Assembly (NCBI RefSeq): GCF_014191875.1
Contig: NZ_JACHXD010000004.1
Span: forward strand, 62,001-126,000
DNA from: Pseudoduganella violacea
Lineage (GTDB): Bacteria; Pseudomonadota; Gammaproteobacteria; Burkholderiales; Burkholderiaceae_D
DNA: 64,000 bases
Reading direction: 5' to 3'
The notes beneath the pieces were generated by a model. It was not told where the DNA came from, did not search any database, and was given only the letters and a program-made list of their open reading frames with translations. The position numbers and the translations under genes were made by a program. Of the stretch, positions 1 to 9,092 are shown one piece after another. How positions within the stretch are numbered: the stretch's first letter is position 1; each line of letters opens with the position of its first letter.

Positions 1-548
1 GTGGCGCCGAACAGCTCGGGCACGGCATAGCCCACCGTGTCGGGGAAGTTGATGGTGGTGGCGCCTTCGGCGATCACGCCTTCCAGCACGCGGCATAGGA
101 AGTCTTCTTCCGAGCGGCTGCCGTCCTCGGGGCTGAATTCGATGTCGTCGGTGTGCTGGCGGGCGAAGCGCACAGCCAGCTTGGCCTGCTCAAGCACCTG
201 CTCCGGCTCCATGCGCAGCTTCATCCGCATATGCAGCGGTGAGGTGGCGATGAAGGTGTGGATGCGTTTGCGCGCAGCGGGTTGCAGGGCTTCGGCGGCG
301 CGCGCGATATCGCGGTCGTTGGCGCGTGATAAGGAACAGACGGTGGATTCGCGGATCGAGGAGGCAATGGCGCGGATCGATTCGAAGTCGCCTTGCGAGG
401 CGGCGGCAAAGCCGGCTTCGATCACATCGACGCGCAGCTTTTCCAGCTGGCGCGCGATGCGCACCTTCTCTTCGCGCGTCATGGAGGCGCCCGGCGACTG
501 TTCGCCGTCGCGCAGAGTGGTGTCAAAGATGATGAGGCGGTTACTCAT
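1..548 (-). CDS. leuA: 2-isopropylmalate synthase, N-terminal part (runs off window)
   Basis: LeuA condenses acetyl-CoA with 2-ketoisovalerate, the committed step of leucine synthesis. The reading frame opens at the ATG whose complement lies at 546-548 and is still open at base 1, so only about 182 N-terminal residues are visible. The class I aldolase-type signature [12 protein letters not shown] is at residues 9-20 and includes the metal-binding Asp and catalytic Arg typical of the family; [17 protein letters not shown] follows near the visible end. It lies 31 bp downstream of pssA on the same strand, and ilvBNC lies further upstream, so branched-chain genes are grouped here. The N-terminus and family assignment are secure; the regulatory C-terminal domain is outside the window. 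Confidence 0.95.
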   Translation of the reverse strand, partial: MSNRLIIFDTTLRDGEQSPGASMTREEKVRIARQLEKLRVDVIEAGFAAASQGDFESIRAIASSIRESTVCSLSRANDRDIARAAEALQPAARKRIHTFIATSPLHMRMKLRMEPEQVLEQAKLAVRFARQHTDDIEFSPEDGSRSEEDFLCRVLEGVIAEGATTINFPDTVGYAVPELFGA

Positions 549-579
549 GGCTGGCTCCTTGAATGACCGCCTGAATACG

Positions 580-1443
580 TCAGCGGCGTTCGCTCTGATC
601 GACCGGTTCTTCTTCGGTCTGGACGATGCTCACCGGCTTGCCCTTGGCCAGCCGGATGAAATACACGATATAGCCGGAAATGCCGTAAGCGACAAAGATG
701 GGGAACAGCACTTTCGGCGGATCGATCGACACCAGCGCGAAGCCGAGCGCAATCAGGAACACCGCGATGAAAGGCACGGATTTGCGGAAGTTCACATCCT
801 TGAAGCTATAGAAAGGCACATTGGTGACCATGGTCAGACCAGCGAACAGCGCGATCACCCACGACACCCATGGCAGGCTGATGCCCGGCACTTCAAGATC
901 GACCATCATCAGCACGAAGCCCGCCACCAGCGCGGCGGCGGCGGGACTGGGCAAGCCCTGGAAGAAACGCTTGTCGACCACTTCGATATTGGTATTGAAG
1001 CGCGCCAGGCGCAGCGCGGCGCCGGCACAATAGACGAAGGCGGCGATCCAGCCCAGCTTGCCGAGGCCGCGCAGCGACCATTCGTAAATCACCAGGGCCG
1101 GCGCGGCACCGAAGGAAACCATATCCGACAGGCTGTCGTATTGGGCGCCGAATTCGCTTTGGGTGTTGGTAAGGCGGGCGATGCGGCCATCCAGGCCGTC
1201 CAGCACCATGGCCACGAAGATGGCCCAGGCGGCATGTTCGAAACGCTGGTTCATGGCCATGACGATGGCGAAGAAACCGCAGAACAGCGCTCCCGTGGTG
1301 AAGGCATTGGGCAGCAGGTAAATGCCGCGTGGACGCGGCTTGCTGGCTGCGTCGGCACCCTGCTGGCGCATGAATTTGCTGAAGCGTGGCTTCTTGGGCG
1401 CCTTGCCGATCGGGTTAGGTCTGCGGCGTGGGAATTGAGGCAT
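580..1443 (-). CDS. pssA: CDP-diacylglycerol--serine O-phosphatidyltransferase
   Basis: An integral inner-membrane enzyme of 287 residues that makes phosphatidylserine from CDP-diacylglycerol and serine, the precursor of phosphatidylethanolamine. The CDP-alcohol phosphatidyltransferase signature D-G-x2-A-R-x8-G-x3-D-x3-D is complete: D85, G86, A89, R90, G99, D103, D107. Several hydrophobic segments follow, and the first 40 residues are basic and proline-rich. The length and signature fit the PssA subclass-II (Bacillus-type) enzymes. It lies between the SIMPL gene (upstream) and leuA (31 bp downstream). A perfect TATAAT and a strong hairpin in the 118-bp upstream gap suggest its own promoter and a structured leader. 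Confidence 0.93.
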   Translation of the reverse strand: MPQFPRRRPNPIGKAPKKPRFSKFMRQQGADAASKPRPRGIYLLPNAFTTGALFCGFFAIVMAMNQRFEHAAWAIFVAMVLDGLDGRIARLTNTQSEFGAQYDSLSDMVSFGAAPALVIYEWSLRGLGKLGWIAAFVYCAGAALRLARFNTNIEVVDKRFFQGLPSPAAAALVAGFVLMMVDLEVPGISLPWVSWVIALFAGLTMVTNVPFYSFKDVNFRKSVPFIAVFLIALGFALVSIDPPKVLFPIFVAYGISGYIVYFIRLAKGKPVSIVQTEEEPVDQSERR

Positions 1444-1476
1444 AAAGTTCCATTCTCTTACTGCGTATTATTCTAG

Positions 1477-1527
1477 CCCGGCGGCGGGGATGGTCCCGCT
1501 GGCCGCCGGGTATATGCCCCTATTATA
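1477..1527 (-). promoter_or_regulatory. pssA upstream -10 box and GC-rich leader hairpin
   Basis: On the minus strand a perfect TATAAT lies at 1527-1522; I see no good -35 at the right distance. Transcription from it would place a hairpin at the very 5' end of the pssA leader: arms 1477-1485 and 1502-1510 pair perfectly over 9 bp (CCCGGCGGC with GCCGCCGGG), with a further GGGA/TCCC inner stem. There is no T-tract after it, so a terminator for the SIMPL gene is less likely than a 5'-UTR structure, though both remain possible. Confidence 0.4.
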
Positions 1528-1561
1528 GTGGCACATGCAGCCGAGAGAATGGCTCTTTGCT

Positions 1562-2314
1562 TTACTTGAACTTAACTTTGCCCACCAGGCGCATTTCCAG
1601 CGTGGTTTCGCCCGGCTCGAAGCTTGGCTCGGAAACTTCCGCCGTATCCTTCATCATGGCGCTGCGCATCATGGCTGGAGCGGCCGCGTATTCGCGCTGG
1701 GCGTAGTTGCCCGAACCTTCGAAGTCGACGGTATCGAGCACGGCGTCGCTCAGCTTGCGGCCCATGGCGTTGGCGATGGAGGCGATACGCTCGTTCAGGT
1801 TCTGGTAGGTGGCGGCGATGCGCTGGTCATCCAGTTTCTTGGTGGCGGCAGGGCTCAGGCCGAATTGCAGATTGTTCAGGGTCAGCACCTTTTGCACCGA
1901 AGCGACGGTTTTCGGCAGCGCGTTCAGGTTGCTGGTGGTCATTTGCACATAGTGGCCGACGCGCCATGCGGTCGGGATGCGCGCCTTGGCGCTCACGCCC
2001 GGCGGCAGCGGACGGTCTTCCGGATACACGGGATAGGTGTAGTAGCCCTGGGTTTTCAGGCTGGCTTGCGGGTCTTCCTTCTTCAGGATATCCAGGCCCT
2101 GTTTCATTTTCTGGTTGACGCGCGAAGCGGCGGCAGCCTTGTCCTTGTCCTGCTCTTCGATGGCGAAGGTGGCGACGGCCTGGTCGTTCGGGGCTTTGAC
2201 TTCGCCAAACGCGGGAACGACCACCAGGGTGCCAGTGGTTGGCAGGGATTGTGCCTGTACGGCTTGTGCGCCCAGTACCAGGGCAGCGGCGGCCACGGTT
2301 TGCATTACTTTCAT
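1562..2314 (-). CDS. SIMPL-domain (DUF541) secreted protein
   Basis: A 250-residue protein starting MKVMQTVAAAALVLGAQA, a clear signal peptide with cleavage predicted after about residue 21 (AQA-QS), so it is probably periplasmic or outer-membrane associated. The body fits the SIMPL/DUF541 family: alternating beta/alpha repeats, including a segment with AVATFAIEEQDKDKAAAASR, where family members carry the DxA....N pattern, and a C-terminal strand ending MRLVGKVKFK. Family members form oligomeric shells or assist in stress resistance; no enzymatic role is established. It stands alone, pointing toward pssA with a 118-bp gap. Assignment is by overall pattern and length, and the specific role is unknown. 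Confidence 0.75.
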   Translation of the reverse strand: MKVMQTVAAAALVLGAQAVQAQSLPTTGTLVVVPAFGEVKAPNDQAVATFAIEEQDKDKAAAASRVNQKMKQGLDILKKEDPQASLKTQGYYTYPVYPEDRPLPPGVSAKARIPTAWRVGHYVQMTTSNLNALPKTVASVQKVLTLNNLQFGLSPAATKKLDDQRIAATYQNLNERIASIANAMGRKLSDAVLDTVDFEGSGNYAQREYAAAPAMMRSAMMKDTAEVSEPSFEPGETTLEMRLVGKVKFK

Positions 2315-2509
2315 AGAGTTTTCTCCTTTTTGTTGGTAAGGCCTATCAGGCAGTGAAGCAACTTTAACCGATATTACGGCTGAGCAAGGGACGATCTCGT
2401 GAACGTTTGTAACAGTGCTGGCATCAGTGTAGTGCAGAGTTTGTCATCGTCCTGAAATCAAATTCATGCAAGATGTAGGCTGCCTGAATTTCACCTGAGA
2501 TCAAGACCG

Positions 2510-4195
2510 ATGACTATGCTGAGAAATCCTGTCCTTTCCCTACGCGCGCTCGCGCTGGCTTCCTGCCTGCTCGCCAACGGCGCCTTGGCCGCCACGCAAG
2601 CGCCCTCCTCCGCGCCGGCGGCGGCCCAACCCAAGCTGGTGGTGGTGCTGGTGGTCGATGGTCTGCCGCAGGAACAGGTGGTGCGCTACCGCGACCAGTT
2701 CGGCCAGGGCGGCTTCCGCCGTCTGCTGGATCAGGGCGCCTGGTTCAGCAATGCGCACCAGGCGCATGGCATCACCGTCACCGCGATCGGCCATGCGGCC
2801 GTGCTGAGCGGCGCCTATCCCTACCAGCACGGGGTGATCGGCAATAACTGGATCGATCCGGTCAGCAAGACTTCCGTGTATTGCACCGAGGACCGGGCGC
2901 ATACTTATTTGGGCGAAGAGACCAAGCCCAGCGACGGCACCTCGCCGGCGCGCCTGCGCGTGAGCACCCTGGGCGACGAGCTGCGTTATGCGAGCGGCCA
3001 GCGTTCCAAGGTGGTGGCCGTATCCGGCAAGGACCGCGGCGCGATTCTGCTGGCGGGCAAGACCGGCACCGCCTATATGTATATGGATAAAAGCGGCAAC
3101 TTCGCCAGCAGCAGCTTCTATATGCAGCAACATCCCGAGTGGGTACAGCGCTTCCAGGCGGCCAAGCCGCAGGACCGCTATTACGGCAAGAGCTGGCGTC
3201 CGCTGCTCGATGATGCCGCGTACGCCGGCGATGCGGCCGACGACGCCACGCCATCCACGGCGGCGGCGCGTAACCGCTTCCCCTTCTCCTACTACAGCGA
3301 GAGCGGCAATATCGACGCCGGCTACTACGGCCGTTTGAAAGTCGGCCCCTTCCTCGACGAGCTGACGCTAGACTTCGCGCGCGCCGCCGTCGAAGGCGAG
3401 AACCTGGGCAAGAACCCGGCCGGCGTGCCGGACATTCTGGGTGTCAGCCTGTCCAGCCACGATTATGTGAACCACGCCTTCGGACCGGAAAGCAAGATGT
3501 CGCACGACCACCTGCAGCGCCTGGACCGCATGCTGGCCCAGTTCTTCGGCTACCTCGACCAGCGCGTCGGCCTCGACAATGTGCTGGTGGTGCTGACCGC
3601 CGACCACGGCTTCCCGAACGTGCCCGAGTTCGCCCAATCGCAACATATGGACGCCCAACGCCTCGACGGCGAAAAGCTGATGGCTGCGCTGAACCAGCAT
3701 CTGGACGAACGATTCAAGGCCGGCAAGCTGGTGGCGGCCTGGTCGCTGCCAAACATCCACCTCGACTATGCGCAGATCGAAAAGAGCGGCTTGAAACGCG
3801 ATGAAGTGGAGCAGGCCGCCGCCCGCTTCCTGCTCAAGCAAAATGGCGTGGCTGAAGTGTTCACGCGCGGCCAGATGGAGAGCAGCGCCGTCGGCGGCAC
3901 GCGCCTGGCCACGCTGATGCGACGCGCCTGGCACCGCGAGCTGTCGGGCGACCTGATGACCGTCACCAAGCCCTACTGGTATTTCGGTAGCGGCACCAGC
4001 GGCACCTCGCACGGCTCGCCTTATGCCTACGATACGAATGTTCCGCTGATGGTGATGGGCAAGCGCTGGATCAAGCCCGGAGCTTATGGCCAGTACGCCG
4101 AGGTGGTCGACATCGCGCCCACCCTGGCCCACCTGCTGCGCATCCGCCCGCCAGCCGCCGCCGAAGGCCGCGTCCTGACCGAAACCCTGCGCTAA
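2510..4195 (+). CDS. PafA-like alkaline phosphatase family protein (periplasmic)
   Basis: A 561-residue secreted phosphatase of the alkaline-phosphatase superfamily. Residues 1-28 form a signal peptide. The metal/nucleophile region reads VVVLVVDG (D50) and then TVTAIGH with nucleophile T91. GNNW (N112/N113) and KDRGAIL (K174, R176) match the PafA substrate-binding Asn and Lys/Arg, distinguishing it from nucleotide pyrophosphatases and PhoA. Later metal ligands are seen in LSSHDYVNH, TADHGFPN and SHGSPYAYD. PafA-type enzymes hydrolyse phosphomonoesters and are not necessarily phosphate-repressed. It is monocistronic and converges on ilvC across a double hairpin. A weak Pho-box-like sequence lies upstream at 2441-2458. 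The family call is firm; the substrate is inferred. Confidence 0.85.
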   Translation: MTMLRNPVLSLRALALASCLLANGALAATQAPSSAPAAAQPKLVVVLVVDGLPQEQVVRYRDQFGQGGFRRLLDQGAWFSNAHQAHGITVTAIGHAAVLSGAYPYQHGVIGNNWIDPVSKTSVYCTEDRAHTYLGEETKPSDGTSPARLRVSTLGDELRYASGQRSKVVAVSGKDRGAILLAGKTGTAYMYMDKSGNFASSSFYMQQHPEWVQRFQAAKPQDRYYGKSWRPLLDDAAYAGDAADDATPSTAAARNRFPFSYYSESGNIDAGYYGRLKVGPFLDELTLDFARAAVEGENLGKNPAGVPDILGVSLSSHDYVNHAFGPESKMSHDHLQRLDRMLAQFFGYLDQRVGLDNVLVVLTADHGFPNVPEFAQSQHMDAQRLDGEKLMAALNQHLDERFKAGKLVAAWSLPNIHLDYAQIEKSGLKRDEVEQAAARFLLKQNGVAEVFTRGQMESSAVGGTRLATLMRRAWHRELSGDLMTVTKPYWYFGSGTSGTSHGSPYAYDTNVPLMVMGKRWIKPGAYGQYAEVVDIAPTLAHLLRIRPPAAAEGRVLTETLR

Positions 4196-4200
4196 AACAC

Positions 4201-4327
4201 AACAGCCGAGGCCGTGTCCACCCTGGTGCCAGGCACCAATCGGACACGGCCTCGGCCGTTAACTGATCCGCTGATACAGCTGAACTCGTGTCCAATCCGG
4301 TGCCTGGCACCAGGGTGGACACGAGCT
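4201..4327. repeat. pair of inverted REP-like hairpin elements
   Basis: Two related elements face each other between convergent genes. The first has a 19-bp stem (4201-4219 with 4242-4260, one mismatch) enclosing the palindrome GGTGCCAGGCACC at 4225-4237. The second has a 9-bp stem (4285-4293 with 4317-4325) enclosing GGTGCCTGGCACC at 4299-4311. The second is the reverse complement of the first over its core, including the flanking GTGTCC/GGACAC arms. Stem-within-stem organisation and inverted pairing recall REP/BIME elements. They probably also act as a bidirectional terminator for the phosphatase gene and ilvC, although no T-tract is present. Confidence 0.75.
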
Positions 4328-4338
4328 CTGCTTTAGGA

Positions 4339-5358
<1,020 letters not shown>

Positions 5359-5404
5359 TTATTCCTTGTATATTTTGCGTGTATAGGGTGTTGGGGCTGG
5401 AGGC

Positions 5405-5896
5405 TCAGACTTTGAGGATGCGTTCGCCGCGTCCTATGCCTGAGCCGCCGGTACGGACGGTTTCCAGAATCGAGGTGCGGTCGATGGCATCGATGAAGGC
5501 ATCGAGCTTGCTCTTGGCGCCGGTCAACTCGATGGTGTAGGTCTTCTCGGTCACGTCGATGATGCGGCCGCGGAAGATGTCGGCGGTGCGCTTCATTTCT
5601 TCGCGCTCCTTGCCCACTGCCCTCACCTTGATCAGCATGAGCTCGCGCTCGATGTGCTGGCCTTCGGTCAGATCGACCACCTTGACCACTTCGATCAGGC
5701 GGTTCAGGTGCTTGGTGATCTGCTCGATGATGTCGTCCGAGCCGCTGGTGACGATGGTCATGCGCGACAGGGTGGCGTCTTCGGTCGGCGCGACCGTCAG
5801 CGTTTCGATGTTGTAGCCGCGCGCCGAGAACAGGCCGACCACGCGCGAGAGCGCACCGGCTTCGTTTTCCAGCAAGACAGAGATGATGTGTCGCAT
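5405..5896 (-). CDS. ilvN: acetolactate synthase small (regulatory) subunit
   Basis: The 163-residue regulatory subunit that activates the catalytic subunit and confers valine feedback inhibition. An ACT domain occupies residues 1-75 (MRHIISVLLENEAGALSRV, then GYNIETLTVAPTED), followed by the C-terminal ALS_ss domain. I chose the start at 5896 rather than an upstream in-frame codon because GGAGG lies 9 bases before this ATG and the family begins with this sequence. The start is separated from the ilvB stop by a single base, so translational coupling is likely. The gene is also called ilvH in many proteobacteria. Confidence 0.95.
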   Translation of the reverse strand: MRHIISVLLENEAGALSRVVGLFSARGYNIETLTVAPTEDATLSRMTIVTSGSDDIIEQITKHLNRLIEVVKVVDLTEGQHIERELMLIKVRAVGKEREEMKRTADIFRGRIIDVTEKTYTIELTGAKSKLDAFIDAIDRTSILETVRTGGSGIGRGERILKV

Positions 5897-5897
5897 A

Positions 5898-7625
5898 TCA
5901 AAGATCCTCCGAGCCAAGCAGCATTTCGGAGAGGCCTTTGCCAGCCTTCACCATCGGCCACACGTTTTCGCTCTGGTCGGTAATGAAGTTCATGAAGACC
6001 AGGCGGTCTTTCATGCCAAACGCTTCGCGCAGGGCGCCGTCCACATCGCCCGGCTTTTCGATGCGCATGCCGACGTGGCCATAGGCTTCGGCCAGCTTCT
6101 CGAAGTCGGGCAGCGAATCCATATACGACTCGGAATAGCGCGAGCCGTAGTCGATCTGCTGCCACTGGCGCACCATGCCGAGGAAGCGGTTATTCAGCAG
6201 GATGATCTTGGGCGTCAGGTGGTACTGCTTGCAGGTCGCGAGCTCCTGGATGCACATCTGGATCGATCCTTCGCCCGTGATGCAGGCCACGGTGGCGTCG
6301 GGATTGGCCATCTGCACGCCCATGGCGTAAGGCAGGCCCACGCCCATGGTGCCCAGGCCGCCGGAATTGATCCAGCGGCGCGGCTTGTCGAAGCGGTAGT
6401 ACTGCGCCGCCCACATCTGATGCTGGCCGACGTCGGACGTGATGAAGGCGTCGCCCTGGGTGATGTCCCAGACCTTCTCCACCACTTGCTGCGGCTTGAT
6501 CACCAGGTCCGAGGTGCTGTATTTCAGGCAGTCGCGGCCGCGCCATTCCGCGATCTGGCCCCACCATTTTTTCAGGGCGGGCGCGTTCGGCTTGGCTTCG
6601 GCGGCGTCGAGCTGGGCCAGGAATTCGACCAGCACATCCTTCACATTGCCCACAATCGGGATATCGACCTTCACGCGCTTGGAGATCGACGAGGGATCGA
6701 TGTCGACGTGGATGATCTTGCGCGGGTTGCTGGCGAAGTGTTTGGGATTGCCGATCACGCGGTCGTCGAAGCGGGCGCCGATGGCGATCAGCACATCGCA
6801 GTTCTGCATCGCCATATTGGCTTCGTAGGTGCCGTGCATGCCGGGCATGCCGACGAATTTCTCGTCGCTGGCGCGGTAGCCGCCCAGACCCATCAGGGTG
6901 TTCGTCACCGGGAAGCCGAGCTTGTCGACCAGGCGGTTCAGCTCCGGCGCGGCATTGGCCAGGATCACGCCACCACCGGTATAGATCATGGGGCGCTCGG
7001 CTTGCAGCAGCAGCTGCACGGCCTTGCGGATCTGGCCCGAGTGGCCCTTGTCCATCGGACGGTAGGAACGCATCTCGATGTCTTTGGGGTAGTTGTAGAC
7101 GTGCTTGTGCATGGAGATATCCTTGGGGATATCCACCAGCACCGGGCCGGGCCGGCCGGTACGCGCGATGAAGAAGGCTTTCTTGATCGTTTCGGCCAGA
7201 TCCTTGACGTCCTTGACCAGGAAGTTGTGCTTGACCACGGGGCGGGTGATGCCCACGGTGTCGCATTCCTGGAAGGCGTCCTGGCCGATGGCGTGGCTGG
7301 GCACCTGGCCGGAGATCACCACCATCGGAATCGAATCCATATAGGCGGTGGACAGGCCGGTGACGGCATTGGTCACGCCGGGACCGGAGGTGACCAGGGC
7401 CACGCCGACTTTCTGCGAGCTGCGCGAATAGGCGTCCGCCGCGTGGATGGCGGCCTGCTCGTGGCGTACCAGAACGTGCTGGAATTTGTCCTGCTTGAAG
7501 ATGGCGTCGTAGATGTACAGTACGGCGCCGCCGGGGTAGCCGAAGACGTGTTCAACGCCTTCTTCCGCCAGGCAGCGGACGACGATCTCGGCGCCCGTGA
7601 TGGGGGCTGCTGCTTCGGTGTTCAT
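5898..7625 (-). CDS. ilvB: acetolactate synthase large (catalytic) subunit
   Basis: The 575-residue thiamine-diphosphate enzyme that joins pyruvate with pyruvate or 2-ketobutyrate, the first common step of branched-chain amino-acid synthesis. The N-terminal domain carries the catalytic glutamate in VRHEQAAIHAADAY (about residues 52-65), the central domain binds FAD, and the C-terminal domain has the ThDP/Mg motif ITGEGSIQMCIQELATC ending in LNN (GDG...N pattern with E in place of the middle D). It is the first gene of ilvBNC; AAGGA precedes the ATG. The 493-bp region upstream is long enough to hold a regulatory leader. Confidence 0.96.
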   Translation of the reverse strand: MNTEAAAPITGAEIVVRCLAEEGVEHVFGYPGGAVLYIYDAIFKQDKFQHVLVRHEQAAIHAADAYSRSSQKVGVALVTSGPGVTNAVTGLSTAYMDSIPMVVISGQVPSHAIGQDAFQECDTVGITRPVVKHNFLVKDVKDLAETIKKAFFIARTGRPGPVLVDIPKDISMHKHVYNYPKDIEMRSYRPMDKGHSGQIRKAVQLLLQAERPMIYTGGGVILANAAPELNRLVDKLGFPVTNTLMGLGGYRASDEKFVGMPGMHGTYEANMAMQNCDVLIAIGARFDDRVIGNPKHFASNPRKIIHVDIDPSSISKRVKVDIPIVGNVKDVLVEFLAQLDAAEAKPNAPALKKWWGQIAEWRGRDCLKYSTSDLVIKPQQVVEKVWDITQGDAFITSDVGQHQMWAAQYYRFDKPRRWINSGGLGTMGVGLPYAMGVQMANPDATVACITGEGSIQMCIQELATCKQYHLTPKIILLNNRFLGMVRQWQQIDYGSRYSESYMDSLPDFEKLAEAYGHVGMRIEKPGDVDGALREAFGMKDRLVFMNFITDQSENVWPMVKAGKGLSEMLLGSEDL

Positions 7626-8118
7626 GAAACATTCCTTTCAAGGTCCATAGGAGATTGAACGGATGCTCTTGCCTATCGAAGTAAGCGTTGCACTGCAGCA
7701 CTCTCAAGCGTCCCTTCTTTCTGCGGTCGCGGCATCCCTTCCCTTGACCGTAGGCAAGGTACAAGACACAGCTCAACGCAACTCGTTTGGCCGGAGTTTC
7801 TGCAGCACTCGCGCAAACCTCTCGCGCTTGTGGCGCGGGTTAGAGCAAACTGCTGACAAATGAAAGCTGGATGCACCATGGCGGCTTTGTGTGCCTGCTG
7901 CGGTACTTCCGGGGCGCTTCGTGGTGTGCAAAGCGATTCATACGGTACTGCGTTGCACAATTTTGGTCAAGAATTATTGTTGAAATTGCGCATTTCCCGC
8001 TTTTGCGCCGTGGAAAACGTGGAAAAAACATGCGGAATGAGTCATTTTTTGCTAGGATGCGCACAGTTTAGACTGACCTCAACAGCGGCCTCTTCTGCCG
8101 CCGCACGCTTCCCGACGC
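7626..8118. promoter_or_regulatory. divergent intergenic region between ilvB and sigma-factor gene; possible ilvB leader
   Basis: No convincing protein gene fills these 493 bases. On the minus strand TTGACC at 7971-7966 with a 17-bp spacer to TACCGT is a fair promoter. It would transcribe a 33-codon reading frame (7941-7840) starting MNRFAHHE and ending LSFVSSLL just before its stop. After that stop come GC-rich complementary segments around 7801-7839 (GCGCGAG/CTCGCGC-type arms). This arrangement resembles an attenuation leader but the branched-chain codon cluster is modest. On the plus strand, poor matches to a sigma-70 promoter lie around 7950-7980, ahead of the sigma gene. Function is inferred only. 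Confidence 0.35.
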
Positions 8119-8688
8119 ATGGCCACAGACAAAGAATTATCGGATTTCCTGGAGAACGTCGAGCGGCGTGCCTATAAACAAGCCGTGTACGCGGTGCGCC
8201 GCGACGAAGCGGCTCTGGATATTGTCCAGGACGCCATGATCAAGCTGGCCGAAAAATACGGCGACAAGCCGGCGGCCGAGCTGCCCCTGCTGTTCCAGCG
8301 CATCCTGCAAAACACCATCCTCGATTTCTTCCGCCGCGAAAAGGTGCGCAACACCTGGGTCAGCCTGTTTTCCGGCCTCGGCCCCAGCTCGGACGAGCAT
8401 GAGGATTTTGATATACTTGAATCTTACGAGGCCGAACACGGTTCCCAGGCAGCGGAATCGAGCGCCGACCAGGTCGAGCGCATGCAGGTCTTGCAAGTCA
8501 TTGAAGATGAAGTACAAAAGCTGCCAGCGCGTCAACGGGAAGCCTTCCTCATGCGTTATTGGCAGGACATGGACGTGGCAGAAACCGCCGAAGCGATGGG
8601 ATGTTCCGAAGGGAGCGTGAAAACGCATTGCTCACGAGCAACTCACACTCTCGCCGAATCGCTCAAAGCCAAGGGGATAAAACTATGA
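8119..8688 (+). CDS. RNA polymerase sigma factor, ECF-like
   Basis: A 189-residue sigma factor. Region 2 spans about residues 15-80 (AALDIVQDAMIKLAEKY, then FQRILQNTILDFFRREK), and region 4 lies at about 130-180 with LPARQREAFLMRYWQDMDVAETAEAMGCSEG, split here by its helix-turn-helix. The linker (about 85-125) is long and acidic, rich in E, D and S. It opens a tight operon: its TGA overlaps the ATG of the DUF3619 gene, followed by DUF3106 and RDD genes. Conserved association suggests the downstream single-span protein controls its activity, but that is inference. The target regulon cannot be read from the sequence. Confidence 0.88.
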   Translation: MATDKELSDFLENVERRAYKQAVYAVRRDEAALDIVQDAMIKLAEKYGDKPAAELPLLFQRILQNTILDFFRREKVRNTWVSLFSGLGPSSDEHEDFDILESYEAEHGSQAAESSADQVERMQVLQVIEDEVQKLPARQREAFLMRYWQDMDVAETAEAMGCSEGSVKTHCSRATHTLAESLKAKGIKL

Positions 8689-9089
8689 ATACCGAAGACC
8701 TGAATTTCGCGTACAAAGTGCGCCATGCGCTCAACGAAAAGCTCGACGACCTGCCGGCCGCCACCAGCGACCGCTTGGCCGCCGCGCGTCAGGCCGCCCT
8801 TGCCCGCAAAAAAGCGCATGTTCCCGTACGCGTTGTGCGTAGCGCGCCGGCCGTGGCCGGTGGCGGCCATGGTTTCTTCGCCAATCCCCTGGGCTGGTTT
8901 AACCGCTTCAGCGTGGCCCTGCCCCTGATGCTGCTGGTGGGCGGCCTGATGGGCGTGTTCCAGTACGAGCAGCAGCAATCGATCGCCGAACTGGCCGAAC
9001 TGGACGCCGCCGTGCTGTCCGACGAGCTGCCGCTGTCGGCCTATCTGGACGACGGTTTCCACGCCTATCTCGAAACCCGCGGACAGTAA
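8685..9089 (+). CDS. DUF3619 family membrane protein, candidate anti-sigma factor
   Basis: A 134-residue protein with a soluble, charged N-terminal half (residues 1-70), one hydrophobic segment (about 75-93, SVALPLMLLVGGLMGVF) and a short acidic C-terminal tail outside. The start at 8685 is set by the ATGA overlap with the sigma-factor stop; a longer in-frame extension would run deep into that gene. The topology (cytoplasmic N-terminus, one span) and the position directly after a sigma gene are those of anti-sigma factors, but no ZAS zinc motif (HxxxCxxC) is present. The family has no established function that I know of. Confidence 0.78.
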   Translation: MNTEDLNFAYKVRHALNEKLDDLPAATSDRLAAARQAALARKKAHVPVRVVRSAPAVAGGGHGFFANPLGWFNRFSVALPLMLLVGGLMGVFQYEQQQSIAELAELDAAVLSDELPLSAYLDDGFHAYLETRGQ

Positions 9090-9092
9090 GCA

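Noticed and set aside
37..1476. Plus-strand open frame across leuA and pssA
   Set aside because: Antisense of two clear genes, with no coding character of its own.
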